The position numbers were made by a program, and so were the translations under genes. Of a stretch of DNA of 64,000 nucleotides, positions 16,654 to 26,568 are shown piece by piece. This stretch comes from Pseudarthrobacter sp. NamE2 (lineage in GTDB: Bacteria > Actinomycetota > Actinomycetes > Actinomycetales > Micrococcaceae): assembly GCF_005796205.1 (NCBI RefSeq), contig NZ_VAHN01000008.1, positions 1 to 64,000 on the forward strand, written 5' to 3'. The number at the start of each line of letters is the position of its first letter. Within the stretch, counting starts at the first letter, position 1. The notes beneath the pieces were generated by a model. The model was not told where the DNA came from, did no database searches, and was given only the letters and a program-made list of their open reading frames with translations.

Positions 16654-18258
16654 ATGCCCACAGACCGAAGCGTGACCGACTCTTCAGCAGGCGCCAGGAA
16701 CGCCAGCGGAACCGACCAGACAGCCCTGAAAGCTGCAAAGAAACCACGCCGTTTGCCGCGCCGCCGGCTCAAGGAATCCGACGTCAACGTGGTGAACCAG
16801 CCGATGCTCAAGAAGGCACTCGGCGGAACGATCGTCGGCAACACCATGGAGTGGTACGACGTCGGCGTCTTCGGCTACCTCATCACCATCATGGGCCCGG
16901 TCTTCCTGCCGGAGTCGGATCCCACCACCCAGACCCTGTTCCTGCTGGGGACCTTCGCGGCCACGTTCATCGCACGCCCCCTGGGCGGCGTGATCTTCGG
17001 CTGGATGGGCGACAAAATGGGACGGCAGAAGATCCTTGCCGCCACGCTGATGCTGATGGCCGCCAGCACCTTCGCCATCGGCCTGCTTCCCGGGTACGCG
17101 CAGATTGGACTCTGGGCCGCCGTCCTGCTGGTGCTGCTGAAGATCGTCCAAGGGTTCTCCACAGGCGGCGAGTACGCCGGTGCCACCACCTTCGTGAGCG
17201 AATACGCCCCGGACAAGCGCCGCGGGTTCTTCGCCAGCTTCCTGGACATGGGCAGCTACCTGGGATTCGCCCTCGGCGCCGCCCTCGTCTCGGCCCTCCA
17301 GCTCACCCTGGGACAGGCCGCCATGGAGGAATGGGGCTGGCGCATCCCGTTCCTGGTTGCCGGTCCGCTGGGCCTGATCGCCATCTACTTCCGGAGCAGG
17401 ATCGAGGAATCCCCGCAGTTCCAGGCCACCCTGGACGCCCAGGAGGACATCGCCAAGAGTGCCGCCGCCTCCGACGAAGCCGCAACCAAGGGCCCGGTGG
17501 GAATCGTCAAGGCGTACTGGCGCTCCATCATCGTGGCCATGATCCTGGTGGCGGCCGCCAACACCGCCGGCTACGCCCTCACGTCCTACATGCCCACGTA
17601 CCTCACCGAGTCCAAGGGCTACGACGAAGTGCACGGCACCCTGCTGACCATCCCGGTGCTGGTGGTGATGAGCCTGTGCATCCCGCTGACCGGCAAGCTG
17701 TCCGACCGCATCGGCCGCCGTCCCGTCCTCTGGATCGGCGCCATAAGCACCATCGCCCTGGCCGTTCCGGCGTTCCTGCTGATCGGCATCGGTGATGTGT
17801 GGTCCACCCTGGCCGGCCTTGCCCTGATCGCCTTCCCGGTGACGTTCTACGTGGCCAACCTGGCTTCGGCGCTGCCTGCGCAGTTCCCCACCTCCAGCCG
17901 CTACGGCGCCATGGGCATCGCGTACAACTTCTCGGTGGCAATCTTCGGCGGAACCACACCGTTCATCGTGGCAGCCCTGATCAGTGCCACGGGCAACGAC
18001 ATGATGCCCGCCTACTACCTGATGGGCACCTCCCTGGTGGGCGCCGTGGCCATCTACTTCCTGAAGGAATCCGCGCAGCGTCCGCTGCCCGGCTCCATGC
18101 CCAGCGTGGACACCCGGGCCGAAGCGAAGGAACTGGTGGCCACGCAGGACGAGAACCCGCTGATCGACCTGGACGAACTGCCGTTCGAAGCGCAGGACAT
18201 CCAGGACTCTGTCGCGGCCGACAAGCCCGGTGCCGGGAAGGTTCCGGCTTCGGTCTAA
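16654..18258 (+). CDS. MFS transporter, metabolite:H+ symporter (ProP-like)
   Basis: 534 residues from ATG at 16654, chosen because AGGAG lies 8 nt upstream. An ATG 24 bp earlier has no ribosome site. A basic N-terminal region (about 50 residues) precedes 12 membrane segments. GGTIVGNTMEWYDVGVFGYL and RPLGGVIFGWMGDKMGR are signatures of the metabolite:H+ symporter family (proline/betaine ProP, alpha-ketoglutarate KgtP, citrate). The tail is long and acidic. The substrate is not decidable, though an osmolyte or organic acid is usual for the family. Confidence 0.88.
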   Translation: MPTDRSVTDSSAGARNASGTDQTALKAAKKPRRLPRRRLKESDVNVVNQPMLKKALGGTIVGNTMEWYDVGVFGYLITIMGPVFLPESDPTTQTLFLLGTFAATFIARPLGGVIFGWMGDKMGRQKILAATLMLMAASTFAIGLLPGYAQIGLWAAVLLVLLKIVQGFSTGGEYAGATTFVSEYAPDKRRGFFASFLDMGSYLGFALGAALVSALQLTLGQAAMEEWGWRIPFLVAGPLGLIAIYFRSRIEESPQFQATLDAQEDIAKSAAASDEAATKGPVGIVKAYWRSIIVAMILVAAANTAGYALTSYMPTYLTESKGYDEVHGTLLTIPVLVVMSLCIPLTGKLSDRIGRRPVLWIGAISTIALAVPAFLLIGIGDVWSTLAGLALIAFPVTFYVANLASALPAQFPTSSRYGAMGIAYNFSVAIFGGTTPFIVAALISATGNDMMPAYYLMGTSLVGAVAIYFLKESAQRPLPGSMPSVDTRAEAKELVATQDENPLIDLDELPFEAQDIQDSVAADKPGAGKVPASV

Positions 18259-18301
18259 ATCCTGCGGCCCGCAGCCTGGCCGCTCTTGTAGCCCGCGCTC
18301 A

Positions 18302-18352
18302 AAGGCCCGTTCCCGCCTGCTTCCTTGGGGGAAGCAGGCGGGGACGGGCCTT
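18302..18352 (+). terminator. Long hairpin terminator after the MFS gene
   Basis: 23-bp arms (18302-18324 and 18330-18352) with a single G-T type mismatch and a 5-nt loop, 43 bp after the MFS stop. Confidence 0.8.
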
Positions 18353-18457
18353 CGCCGTGCGGCATGACGTTCCATGAACAGCGGCGGGCAGCGCGAGCGG
18401 AGCCGGTGATACCTTCCCACAGGGCACGGTAACGAAAACGGCAGAAGGTGGTGCGGC

Positions 18458-19561
18458 ATGGAACGCGTCCTGCGGCAGGTGCGCGCCCTCCACCGGCTGG
18501 AACCGGCAAACAATGACCACCTGGCCGCGCTGCGCGTCGCCGCCAGTGTCGCCGTGCCCTCGCTGCTCCTTCTGGCCATCGGCCGGACGGACCTGACGAT
18601 TTATGCGGTGTTCGGCGCGCTGACCGGGATGTACGGCCGCTCCGAACCCCACCAGCTGCGGTTGCGGCACCAGACCCAGGGCGCACTGGTGCTACTGGGC
18701 GGGGTGGCGGTGGGAGTGTTCCTGTCCGTCAACCACCTGCATTCCTGGTGGCTCGTGGCCGTTGAGGCAGTACTCGCCGGAGTGGGGTCGGTCTATTCGG
18801 ACAAGGTGCACCTTCGGCCCAACGGCCCGTTCTTCGGCCTCCTTGCCCTGGGTGCCTGCGCATCGGTCCCCACGGTGGTCCCCTGGTATGCGGCAGTGTC
18901 CATCGCTGCCGGGTCCGCCGCGTTCTCGCTGGGAGTGGGCTTCAGCGGCTGGATCCTCCACAGGTCCTGGCAGCGCGGCGCCGTCCGCATCAAGCCGGCC
19001 GCAGCGGCACCGAGGAAAATCCTGGTCCACGCGGCCAGGTACGTGCTGGCGGTGGGAGCGGCCGGAACAGTTGGTGTGCTGAGCGGCAGCGGCCACCCGC
19101 ACTGGGCGATGGCGGCCGCCGCCGTGCCCCTTGCCGGAGCCGACCTCCCCAGCAGCGTCCGCCGGGGCATCCACCGGATCGTGGGGACGTTCGTGGGGCT
19201 GGCGGTGACCGCCGTCGCGCTTCTTCCCGGGCCCTGGACGCTGGCGGGCCTGTTTCCGGGGCAGCAGGCCGTGCTGCTGGCGCTGCTGGTCATCCTGTTC
19301 CAGTTCACCACCGAGCTGTTCATGACCCGGCATTACGGATTTGCCATGGTCTCGTTCACGCCGGTCATCCTGCTGATGACGCAACTCGCCGCCCCCATGG
19401 ACCCGGCCCTGCTGATTCTGGAACGCGCCGTGGAGACGCTGGTAGGCGCCCTGGTGGGTATTGGCGTGGTGGGGCTTGTGCGCCGGGCCGGACCGCGGAC
19501 ACTAACCACCCTGCCGGGCCGCTCGCTCCTACTTCGGCTTCCGCGCCGGCCCCGCCACTAG
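18458..19561 (+). CDS. FUSC family integral membrane protein
   Basis: 367 residues with roughly ten hydrophobic segments in two similar halves. The pattern (LAALRVAASVAVPSLLLL, YAVFGALTGMYGR, QTQGALVLLGGVAVG) is that of the fusaric-acid-resistance/aromatic-acid-exporter-like FUSC family. Efflux of aromatic acids is a family-level expectation, not shown here. ATG start at 18458 with a nearby GAAGG site. Its last 33 bp overlap the end of the convergent SDR gene. Confidence 0.8.
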   Translation: MERVLRQVRALHRLEPANNDHLAALRVAASVAVPSLLLLAIGRTDLTIYAVFGALTGMYGRSEPHQLRLRHQTQGALVLLGGVAVGVFLSVNHLHSWWLVAVEAVLAGVGSVYSDKVHLRPNGPFFGLLALGACASVPTVVPWYAAVSIAAGSAAFSLGVGFSGWILHRSWQRGAVRIKPAAAAPRKILVHAARYVLAVGAAGTVGVLSGSGHPHWAMAAAAVPLAGADLPSSVRRGIHRIVGTFVGLAVTAVALLPGPWTLAGLFPGQQAVLLALLVILFQFTTELFMTRHYGFAMVSFTPVILLMTQLAAPMDPALLILERAVETLVGALVGIGVVGLVRRAGPRTLTTLPGRSLLLRLPRRPRH

Positions 19562-20299
19562 CCTGGGCGGCGCCACCCTCGCCACGGCGGCCACCAGCTT
19601 GTAGCGCTTGGACGGGATGGACACTGCCCGGCCGCGCTCGTTATCCGCCAGCGCCTCGCGCACCACACGGTCTGCATGCAGCCAGGCCCACGACGGCGCC
19701 ACCGACTTGTCCATGCCCATCCGGTCGTGGAACTCCGTGTGGGTGAAACCCGGGCAGACCGCCGTGACCTTGACCCCCTGCTTGCGGTACGCGAGGTTGG
19801 CCCAGCGGCTGAAGCTCACCAGCCACGCCTTCGCGGCGGAGTAGGTGCCGCGGGGCAGGAACGCGGCGATGCTTGCCACGTTGATGATCCTGCCGTCGCG
19901 GCGTTCCAGCATGCCCTTGAGCGCGGCATGCGTGAGGACCATGGCCGTCTCGCCGTGCAGCTTCAGGTGCTTTTTCTCCTCCGAGATGCTGTTGTCCTCG
20001 AAGTTATGCAGCAGGCCGATCCCTGCGTTGTTCACCAGGATCGCCACCGGGCGTCCGGGATCGGACAGGCGTCCGACGACGGCGGCCACTCCCGCGTCGT
20101 CCGTCAGGTCGGCAGGGAGCACCTCAGCCGTGATTCCATAGCGCCGTTCCAGGCCCGCCGCGGCTTCTTCGAGGCGAACCCGGTTGCGTGCCACGAGCAC
20201 CAGGTTGGTGCCCTGGGCGGCGAGCTGCCGGGCGAATTCTGCGCCCAGTCCCGCGCTGGCTCCGGTGATGAGGGCGGTGGTCCCGGTGGTCGGCGTCAT
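19529..20299 (-). CDS. Short-chain dehydrogenase/reductase
   Basis: 256 residues, classical SDR fold. The cofactor motif is TGASAGLGAEFA (residues about 12-23), then NNAGIG, a catalytic Ser in NVASIAAF, and YSAAKAW as the YxxxK pair. The sequence resembles the DltE/YqjQ-like SDR branch. The substrate is unknown. Its 3' end overlaps that of the FUSC gene by 33 bp on the opposite strand. Confidence 0.88.
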   Translation of the reverse strand: MTPTTGTTALITGASAGLGAEFARQLAAQGTNLVLVARNRVRLEEAAAGLERRYGITAEVLPADLTDDAGVAAVVGRLSDPGRPVAILVNNAGIGLLHNFEDNSISEEKKHLKLHGETAMVLTHAALKGMLERRDGRIINVASIAAFLPRGTYSAAKAWLVSFSRWANLAYRKQGVKVTAVCPGFTHTEFHDRMGMDKSVAPSWAWLHADRVVREALADNERGRAVSIPSKRYKLVAAVARVAPPRLVAGPARKPK

Positions 20300-20337
20300 G
20301 CTGCAAGCCTAGCCACCCGCGGCCTTCGGTTCCCCTC

Positions 20338-22188
20338 CTACGCGAACCTGGCCAGCGGGTTGGCGAGGCGGCCTGCCATCTGCAGCCCGCCCGAGGGGTC
20401 CGCCAGGTCCAGCATCTGCTGGTTGTTGCGGAGTTGGAGCCGGTTCAGGCAGGACAGTTCGAAGTCCGCGGCGAAGAGGTTGTGCCGGGCAAACTGGCCG
20501 GCGAGTTCCGGGTGCTGTTCCTGGTAGTCCTTGACCGCTGCGGCGGCGGTCCGCCAGAACTCCTCCTGGCCCAGCTTTCCGTCCTCCTCGAGCAGGGCCG
20601 ACAGGAAGCGGAAGATGCAGTCGAAGATGTCCGTGAAGACCGCCAGCACCTTCTCGCCCTCGGAGATGGCGGCCTTGATCCGGGACACTTCTTCGGGGAG
20701 CTCCAGGCGGTCGCCCATCACCACGATCTCCTCGGCGATGTCCTTCATGATGGCCCGGACGGGCACGCCGTCTTCAAGCACCAGGATGACGTTCTCGCCG
20801 TGCGGCATAAACGCCAGCTCGTACCGGAACAGGCAGTGCACCAGCGGAACCAGGTACGCCTCGAAGTAGCGGCGAAGCCAGTCCGCCGGGGTCAGTCCGG
20901 AGCGCTCGATCAGGGCTGCCACAAACGGCTTGCCCTGCGAGTCCACGTGCAGGAGCGATGCCATGGTGGCCAGCTGCTGCCCGTCCCGCAGCAGCGGCAG
21001 CGGGCTTTCCCGCCACAGTGCCGACAGCATCTTGCGGTACGGCGAGCCGTTGCCCGATCCGGCCTCGTAGTATCCGTTGTGGTAGCCAAGGGCCGCGATT
21101 TCGCCGATCATGGTGAAGCCGCGCTGCTGCAGGGCACTGTCAGCTTCGATCAGGGTCCGCAACCAGTCGTTGATGGCCGGGGTGGCCTTCATGTACTGCG
21201 GCGAGAGGCCGCGCATAAAGCCCATGTTCAGCACCGACATGGCGGTCTTGACGTAGTTCCTCTCCGGGGCGGCGGTGTTGAAGAACGTGCGGATGGACTG
21301 CTGTGCCTGGTACCGGTCCGTCCCCGTGCCCAGGTAGACGATGCGCTGCCGGGCAATTTCCGCAGCAAAGGTCACGGTGAGCTTGTTCTCCCACTGCCAC
21401 GGGTGGACGGGCATGAAGAAGTACCCGTCCGGGTCCAGGCCCTGCAGCCGCAGCTCGTTGGTGAAGTCTCCCGCCAGCGGTCCGAGTTCGGCTTGAAGGT
21501 GCTCCCGGTAGCCCAGTCCTGAGGTAGAGGTGAAGACGGCACGGCTCCGGTGGACGGCGATCCATTCCAGCTGCACCGCGGCACCGGTCTCCGGCGCGAA
21601 AGCGTGGTAATCGCTGATGCCGAAACCCAGCCGGCCGTTGTTGGCCACGAAGCAGGGGTGGCCCTCGGTCATGCTCCGTTCGATCGCCTGGAAGTCCGCC
21701 GCAGCGTCGCGTCCCCCGGTGACGCCGGCCGCGAGTTCCGTGGCGCCCGGCTGGCCGGTCCACTGCTTGTAGGCGTGGCTGGCCAGGGTGCTGCTGACCT
21801 CCTCGAGGTATACCGGCAGCATCTGGATGTTGATGCCGAGGGTTTCGTGGAACGCGGTGATGAATTCCAGGACGTCCAGCGGCGCTTCGGTTCCGTCCTG
21901 GACGTGCCGGATTGACGCAGCGTCGATGGACCAGTGCTCCAGCTCCAGGATGCGGGCCTTGAAGAGGTATTCATGGACGCCGTCGCCGCTCCGGAGCCGG
22001 TAAATGCCGCTTCCCGGAGCGCCGGAGACCAGTTCCGGCGTAAGGATCCGCTCGTGCGAGAACTCGGCGAGCGCCTTGCGGAGCAGGTGTCGGTTTGCCT
22101 TGTCCCAGCGTTTGGCAGAAAGATGCGGCGCGGCGGCGAAGTCCGTGCCGGCGGGGGCGGGAGTAACGGACTCGAGGTGGATGGTCAT
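20338..22188 (-). CDS. desD: IucA/IucC-family siderophore synthetase (desferrioxamine DesD-like)
   Basis: 616 residues, an NRPS-independent siderophore synthetase. It carries the IucA/IucC N-terminal domain (VTGGRDAAADFQAIERSMTEGHP; HPWQWENK near the middle) and the C-terminal FhuF-like part (MPHGENVILVLEDG). It would condense N-hydroxy-N-succinyl/acetyl-cadaverine units with ATP to form desferrioxamines. It is the last gene of the four-gene unit, 2 bp after desC. Confidence 0.92.
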   Translation of the reverse strand: MTIHLESVTPAPAGTDFAAAPHLSAKRWDKANRHLLRKALAEFSHERILTPELVSGAPGSGIYRLRSGDGVHEYLFKARILELEHWSIDAASIRHVQDGTEAPLDVLEFITAFHETLGINIQMLPVYLEEVSSTLASHAYKQWTGQPGATELAAGVTGGRDAAADFQAIERSMTEGHPCFVANNGRLGFGISDYHAFAPETGAAVQLEWIAVHRSRAVFTSTSGLGYREHLQAELGPLAGDFTNELRLQGLDPDGYFFMPVHPWQWENKLTVTFAAEIARQRIVYLGTGTDRYQAQQSIRTFFNTAAPERNYVKTAMSVLNMGFMRGLSPQYMKATPAINDWLRTLIEADSALQQRGFTMIGEIAALGYHNGYYEAGSGNGSPYRKMLSALWRESPLPLLRDGQQLATMASLLHVDSQGKPFVAALIERSGLTPADWLRRYFEAYLVPLVHCLFRYELAFMPHGENVILVLEDGVPVRAIMKDIAEEIVVMGDRLELPEEVSRIKAAISEGEKVLAVFTDIFDCIFRFLSALLEEDGKLGQEEFWRTAAAAVKDYQEQHPELAGQFARHNLFAADFELSCLNRLQLRNNQQMLDLADPSGGLQMAGRLANPLARFA

Positions 22189-22190
22189 GT

Positions 22191-22781
22191 TTATGCTTCC
22201 TGCGGGACGGGCATGCGGGCGGTAGATTCGGTGATGGCGGTGCCGGCGGCGGCGGGCACCGTCCGGGCGGCCAGGTAGTCGGGCCGGCTGCAGAAGCTCA
22301 GCAGCGCCTCCTTGTCCGGCAGCATGACCACCCCCGCGGGCTGGAAGCCCAGCCGTTCATTGAGGGCGTGGATCTTGGTGTTCCGGGCGTCCGGTTCCAC
22401 CACCACCCGCTCCACGCCCGGGGCGGCGAACAGCCGTCCCAGGACGGCGTCCATCACCGCGGTGGTGTAGCCGGCCTCGGGCCCGTTCGACGGCGGCGCC
22501 ACCAGCAGGTGCATCCCCACGTCACCGGGCTGGACGGCATATAGGCCCGCCAGGGGCGACGACGCCGGAAGGTACTCCTCCATCAGGAAGGCGGGGACCC
22601 CGGCGTCGAGCCCCAGCAGGGCATGGTGGTGGCCGCTCGCCTGGATCTTTGTGTACTCCTCCACCACGTCTTCCACACTGGCGTAGAGCATGCCCCAGAA
22701 GGAGGCGTACGGCCGGGTCACCCAGCTGTGCAGCAGCGGCGCGTCCGCCACGGCGTCAAGGCACCGGAACGTGAACCTCAT
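22191..22781 (-). CDS. desC: GNAT acyltransferase of siderophore synthesis (DesC-like)
   Basis: 196 residues from ATG at 22781, which overlaps the desB stop by 4 bp. The longer frame upstream lies inside desB and is not used. The GNAT core has [20 protein letters not shown] and [22 protein letters not shown], close to the IucB/DesC siderophore acyltransferases. It would acylate N-hydroxycadaverine with succinyl- or acetyl-CoA. The tail after about residue 175 is low-complexity. Confidence 0.9.
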   Translation of the reverse strand: MRFTFRCLDAVADAPLLHSWVTRPYASFWGMLYASVEDVVEEYTKIQASGHHHALLGLDAGVPAFLMEEYLPASSPLAGLYAVQPGDVGMHLLVAPPSNGPEAGYTTAVMDAVLGRLFAAPGVERVVVEPDARNTKIHALNERLGFQPAGVVMLPDKEALLSFCSRPDYLAARTVPAAAGTAITESTARMPVPQEA

Positions 22782-24118
22782 GCGGGAACCTCCACAGGAA
22801 CGCCGGCGGGGGCTCCGAACTGCTGGAAGGCGATGCTGCGCTCCACGGGGTACACCTCGCGGCCGGTAATTTCCCGGAGGATGCAGGAGTTGCGGTAAGC
22901 GCCCATGCCCAGGTCCGGGGTGACGAACCCGTGCGTGTGGAGTTCTGCGTTCTGGACGAAGATTTCGCCGGGCTCGACGCCGGTGCCGTAGTTCCGGTCC
23001 ACGGCGAACCTTCCGGCGCTGTCCCGGGCAATCCGGTCCCGGATGCCGGCCAGGAAGCCGGGTTCGCGGTAGCTGTACCCGGTGGCCATCACCACCGCTT
23101 CGCTGCCCAACGTGTAGGAGGTGCCCTGCTCGTCGTGGTGCAGCTGCAGGGTGTGCGTGCCGGCGGCCGGATCCCATTCCGCGGCCGTGAGGGTGGAGTG
23201 GGTCAGCAGCTGGGTGTCCACCATGCCGGAAAGGCTCTTGGTGTAGAGGGAATCGTAGATGGCGTCGATCAGGTCCGGGTTGATGCCCTTGTAAAGGTTT
23301 TTCTGGTTCTTGTTCAGCTGGTCGCGCTGGTGTTGCGGAAGGGCGTGGAAGTAGTCCACGTACTCGGGCGAGGTCATCTCTAGGGTCAGCTTGGTGTATT
23401 CCAGCGGGAAGAACCGGCCCGAACGCGTCACCCAGTTGAGCTGGTAGCCGTGGACGTCTGCTTCCTGCAGCAGCTCGTAGTAGATCTCGGCCGCGCTCTG
23501 GCCGCTGCCCAGGACGGTGATGCTGCGCTTCTGCTGCAGTTCGGCCTTGCGGGCCAGGTAGTCGGCGTTATGGATGGCCACTCCCCCGTGTCCGGCCGCT
23601 GCAGCAGCAACGATGTCCGCGCCGGCCTCCGGGACGTAGGGCGAGGTGCCGGTTCCCAGCACAAGCCGCCGCGCGTACAGCACCTCCGGCCCGTCCGGAC
23701 CGGACACCGAAAGCCGGTACACACCGTCGTCGTAGGCCGCATCCAGCACAGCCGTGCCAAAACGCACGGACGGCAGCTGGCCAGCCACCCACTGGCAGTA
23801 CTGGTTGTACTCGGCGCGCAGGGCATAGAAGTTTTCCCGAATGTAGAAGCGGTACAGCCGGCCGGTCTGCTTAAGGAAGTTGAGGAACGAATACGGCGAG
23901 GTGGGGTCGGCGAGGGTTACCAGGTCGGCCATGAAGGGGACCTGGAGGTGTGCGGGCTCCAGCATCATGCCGGGGTGCCAGTCGAAGGACTCCCGCTGTT
24001 CCACAAAGACGGCGTCCAGTCCTTCCAGCGGTTCGGTGAGGGCGGCGAGGCCCAGGTTGAAGGGCCCGACGCCGATGGCGGCGAAGTCGTGGACCCTGCG
24101 GTTCCCAGGGGTGCTCAT
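22778..24118 (-). CDS. desB: Lysine/ornithine/cadaverine N-monooxygenase (DesB-like)
   Basis: 446 residues, the K_oxygenase flavoprotein family. FAD-binding [12 protein letters not shown] (about 17-28), substrate-side [25 protein letters not shown]-binding [15 protein letters not shown] and the distal [12 protein letters not shown]. It N-hydroxylates cadaverine (DesB) or lysine (IucD). The cadaverine assignment rests on the adjacent decarboxylase gene. It overlaps both neighbours by 4 bp. Confidence 0.92.
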   Translation of the reverse strand: MSTPGNRRVHDFAAIGVGPFNLGLAALTEPLEGLDAVFVEQRESFDWHPGMMLEPAHLQVPFMADLVTLADPTSPYSFLNFLKQTGRLYRFYIRENFYALRAEYNQYCQWVAGQLPSVRFGTAVLDAAYDDGVYRLSVSGPDGPEVLYARRLVLGTGTSPYVPEAGADIVAAAAAGHGGVAIHNADYLARKAELQQKRSITVLGSGQSAAEIYYELLQEADVHGYQLNWVTRSGRFFPLEYTKLTLEMTSPEYVDYFHALPQHQRDQLNKNQKNLYKGINPDLIDAIYDSLYTKSLSGMVDTQLLTHSTLTAAEWDPAAGTHTLQLHHDEQGTSYTLGSEAVVMATGYSYREPGFLAGIRDRIARDSAGRFAVDRNYGTGVEPGEIFVQNAELHTHGFVTPDLGMGAYRNSCILREITGREVYPVERSIAFQQFGAPAGVPVEVPA

Positions 24119-25740
24119 GCGGTTACTTCCTTCTCCGGCAGTCCGGCGCCGTGCAGCAAACCGGCGCCCGTGGTGCGCAGGAGTGCGATGATCTCGGCGA
24201 TGTCCTCCAGGGTGGCTTCGGCGTTCAGGAGGGTGAACTTCAGGTAGTGCCGGCCTGCCACTTTGGTGCCGGCAACCACTGCCTCGCCGGAAGCGAAGAC
24301 GGCTGAACGGATGGCAGGGTTGATGCGGTCCGCTTCATCCTCGGGAAGGCGTTCACCGCCTTCCAGCAGCGGACGGTACCGGAACACCAGCGTGCTCAGT
24401 TGGGGAGCCACGGCAAGTTCGAAGTCGTCGTCGGCGGCAAGCAGGGAGCCCACGCGGGCGGCGAGGTCGATGGCTTCATCGAAGAGCGCACCGACGGCAT
24501 CCGCGCCCATGATCCGGAGAGTAAGCCACAGCTTGAGGGCGTCAAAGCGGCGGGTGGTCTGGATACTCTTGTCCACCTGGTTGGGGATCTCGGCCAGGGC
24601 GGCGCTTTCCGGGTTCAGGTAGTCCGCGTAGTAAGTGACGTGCCGCAACATGGCCGATTCACGGACCAGGAGCGCACTGGAACTGACCGGCTGGAAAAAG
24701 GTCTTGTGAAAGTCCACGGTGACGGAGTCGGCAAGGCGTGTGCCGTCAAGGAGGTGGCGGTAACGGCCGGAGACCATGAGGCCGCCGCCGTAGGCGGCGT
24801 CGATGTGGAACCACGCGCCGTAGGCCCGGGCCTGGGCGGCGAGCTCCGCGAGCGGGTCCACCGCGCCGAAGTCCGTGGTTCCGGCAGTGGCTACCACCGC
24901 CATGGCGGTCAGGCCGGCGTCGCGGGCTTCCGCCATGGCCTCCGCCAGCGCCGCCGGGTCCATCCGGTGGTCCGGCGTGCAGGGGACGGTGATGACGGCA
25001 TCGAACCCGAGGCCCAGCATGGATGCCGACTTCTGGACGCTGAAGTGGCTGTCCTCGGACGTGAAGATCCGCAGGGTGTCCAGCAGCGCCGGAAGCCGCA
25101 GGCCGCTTCGGGCGTGGTCCTGGCGGAGGCCTGCCACGGCGTGGTTTCGCGCAATCAGCAGGGCCTGGAGGTTGGACTGGCTGCCGCCGGAAGTGAAGAT
25201 GCCGTCGGCGTTGCCGCCCAGGTCGAGGCGTCCTGCCGCCCAGTCGATCAGGCGCCGCTCGATCATGGTGCCGCCGGCGCTCTGGTCCCACGTGTCCAGG
25301 GAGGAGTTCACGGCGGACAGGATCGCCTCCCCCACCAAGGCAGGAATCACCACGGGGCAGTTGAGGTGGGCGGCGTACTTGGCATCGTGGAAGTAGACGG
25401 CGTCCCGCAGGTAGACGTCCTCGAGTTCCTGCAGTGCGGCTGCCGTGTCCGGCAGTGGCGCGTCCAGGTCGACGGCGGCCACGCGGGCCTTCATCTCGGC
25501 GGGTCCGACGCCGGTGAACGGCCGGGTGGTGCGTTCCAGTTTGGTGGCCACGGCGGTGACACCCTGCAGGACCTGCGCCACGTAACGCGGCGAGTTCCGG
25601 GCGTTGAAGAGGTGGTTGGTGGCTCCGAGTGCCAGTTCCACCCGCGAGCCGAAGTCCTGCCCCGGCGGCTCCGGATGGGTGCGGACATCACTGCGGGGGT
25701 TATCCACGTGCAACTCGTCAAGGCGGGGCATCAGCGGCAC
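24115..25740 (-). CDS. desA: PLP-dependent lysine decarboxylase-like enzyme (DesA-like)
   Basis: 541 residues, group II PLP decarboxylase. Cofactor contacts are seen in [13 protein letters not shown] and [11 protein letters not shown]. The Schiff-base lysine is in [13 protein letters not shown]. It probably makes cadaverine from lysine as the first step of desferrioxamine synthesis. Diaminobutyrate decarboxylases share this family, so the assignment depends on context. GTG start at 25740 follows AAAGGAAG. It is the first gene behind the iron box at 25776-25794. Confidence 0.88.
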   Translation of the reverse strand: MPLMPRLDELHVDNPRSDVRTHPEPPGQDFGSRVELALGATNHLFNARNSPRYVAQVLQGVTAVATKLERTTRPFTGVGPAEMKARVAAVDLDAPLPDTAAALQELEDVYLRDAVYFHDAKYAAHLNCPVVIPALVGEAILSAVNSSLDTWDQSAGGTMIERRLIDWAAGRLDLGGNADGIFTSGGSQSNLQALLIARNHAVAGLRQDHARSGLRLPALLDTLRIFTSEDSHFSVQKSASMLGLGFDAVITVPCTPDHRMDPAALAEAMAEARDAGLTAMAVVATAGTTDFGAVDPLAELAAQARAYGAWFHIDAAYGGGLMVSGRYRHLLDGTRLADSVTVDFHKTFFQPVSSSALLVRESAMLRHVTYYADYLNPESAALAEIPNQVDKSIQTTRRFDALKLWLTLRIMGADAVGALFDEAIDLAARVGSLLAADDDFELAVAPQLSTLVFRYRPLLEGGERLPEDEADRINPAIRSAVFASGEAVVAGTKVAGRHYLKFTLLNAEATLEDIAEIIALLRTTGAGLLHGAGLPEKEVTA

Positions 25741-25775
25741 TCGTCTTCCTTTGGGGGCAAGAAGGGGGGAATTAC

Positions 25776-25799
25776 AAAGGCAAGCCTTACTTAGGCGAA
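25776..25799. promoter_or_regulatory. Probable IdeR/DtxR iron box of the siderophore operon
   Basis: The minus strand at 25794-25776 reads CTAAGTAAGGCTTGCCTTT. I count 12 matches of 19 to the IdeR consensus TTAGGTTAGGCTAACCTAA. A second partial half-site (TTAGGCGAACC, plus strand) overlaps from 25791. It sits 36 bp upstream of desA. The position is right for iron-dependent repression. Confidence 0.65.
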
Positions 25800-26035
25800 C
25801 CTTTTAAGCAAACTTTTGTGTCGTATTTCTGTTTCCCCCCGTTATTCCGGGGACCTTCGCCGTCGCTCGTTCGTCATTGACTGGCGCCACCGGCACTTCT
25901 GCTACAAAATATCCTGCTCGCCAAGTCGTCCTTGGCGCGCCGTGGCACCTTCAAACTGACCGGCAGACGCGGCGGCAAGCGGCTAGGGTGGGCCTATCGG
26001 CGGCCGTCGGGCACCAACAAACACAGGGGGTATAT

Positions 26036-26383
26036 GTGGATCAGCAGGCAAGTGCAGTTGGATTCCGGGAAGTGGACCAGCACGGCAATCCCATCCCGGC
26101 CGGCCTGGAAACCCTGCAGGCGGAAGCCGGGAGGAGGCCGGTGCCCTCAGTCAACCCCTTCATTGTGGCCCTGTGGCTGATAGCGGCAGCATTGATTGGC
26201 GGCGGGGCCTGGGCCATCGCCAGCGCCATGGCCAACTCCATGCCCGTCAACGGGCAGGTGCCGGTTTCCTACATCGTGCTCACGTTCGCGCCCTACCTGA
26301 TCGTGACCGGCGTCGCGGCCGTCGTAGGCCTCCTGTTCTGGCATGCGCTGCAGTGGCAGCGCCGGCGCTCCCAGGCGTGTTGA
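26036..26383 (+). CDS. Small two-helix membrane protein, unknown
   Basis: 115 residues from GTG at 26036, after CAGGGGG. The frame is open further upstream but has no ribosome site there. A hydrophilic start of about 40 residues is followed by two membrane helices (about 43-63 and 79-103) and an Arg-rich end. It resembles small actinobacterial membrane proteins of unknown role. It is divergent from the siderophore operon and may share its control region. Confidence 0.65.
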   Translation: MDQQASAVGFREVDQHGNPIPAGLETLQAEAGRRPVPSVNPFIVALWLIAAALIGGGAWAIASAMANSMPVNGQVPVSYIVLTFAPYLIVTGVAAVVGLLFWHALQWQRRRSQAC

Positions 26384-26465
26384 CGCACGCCGGAAGCGCC
26401 CGGAATTGCCCAACGAAACAGGCATAATGTGTGCCCTGGACCACACTCCGATTTGCCCGGCTATT

Positions 26466-26480
26466 AGTAAGCATGCTTAG
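26466..26480. promoter_or_regulatory. AGTAAGCATGCTTAG palindromic box (copy 2)
   Basis: Contains the perfect 12-bp palindrome TAAGCATGCTTA (26468-26479), 90 bp upstream of the 108-residue protein gene. It is the most symmetric of the three copies. A leader hairpin (7-bp arms at 26521-26527 and 26534-26540) lies between box and gene. Confidence 0.6.
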
Positions 26481-26568
26481 GTATGGAGGTAAGTGAACCT
26501 CCGCAATCAGTTCGCGGCGGGGTTGCCAGCGCGGGCAACCTCATGAAGAAGCCCAAGGATGAACAAGG

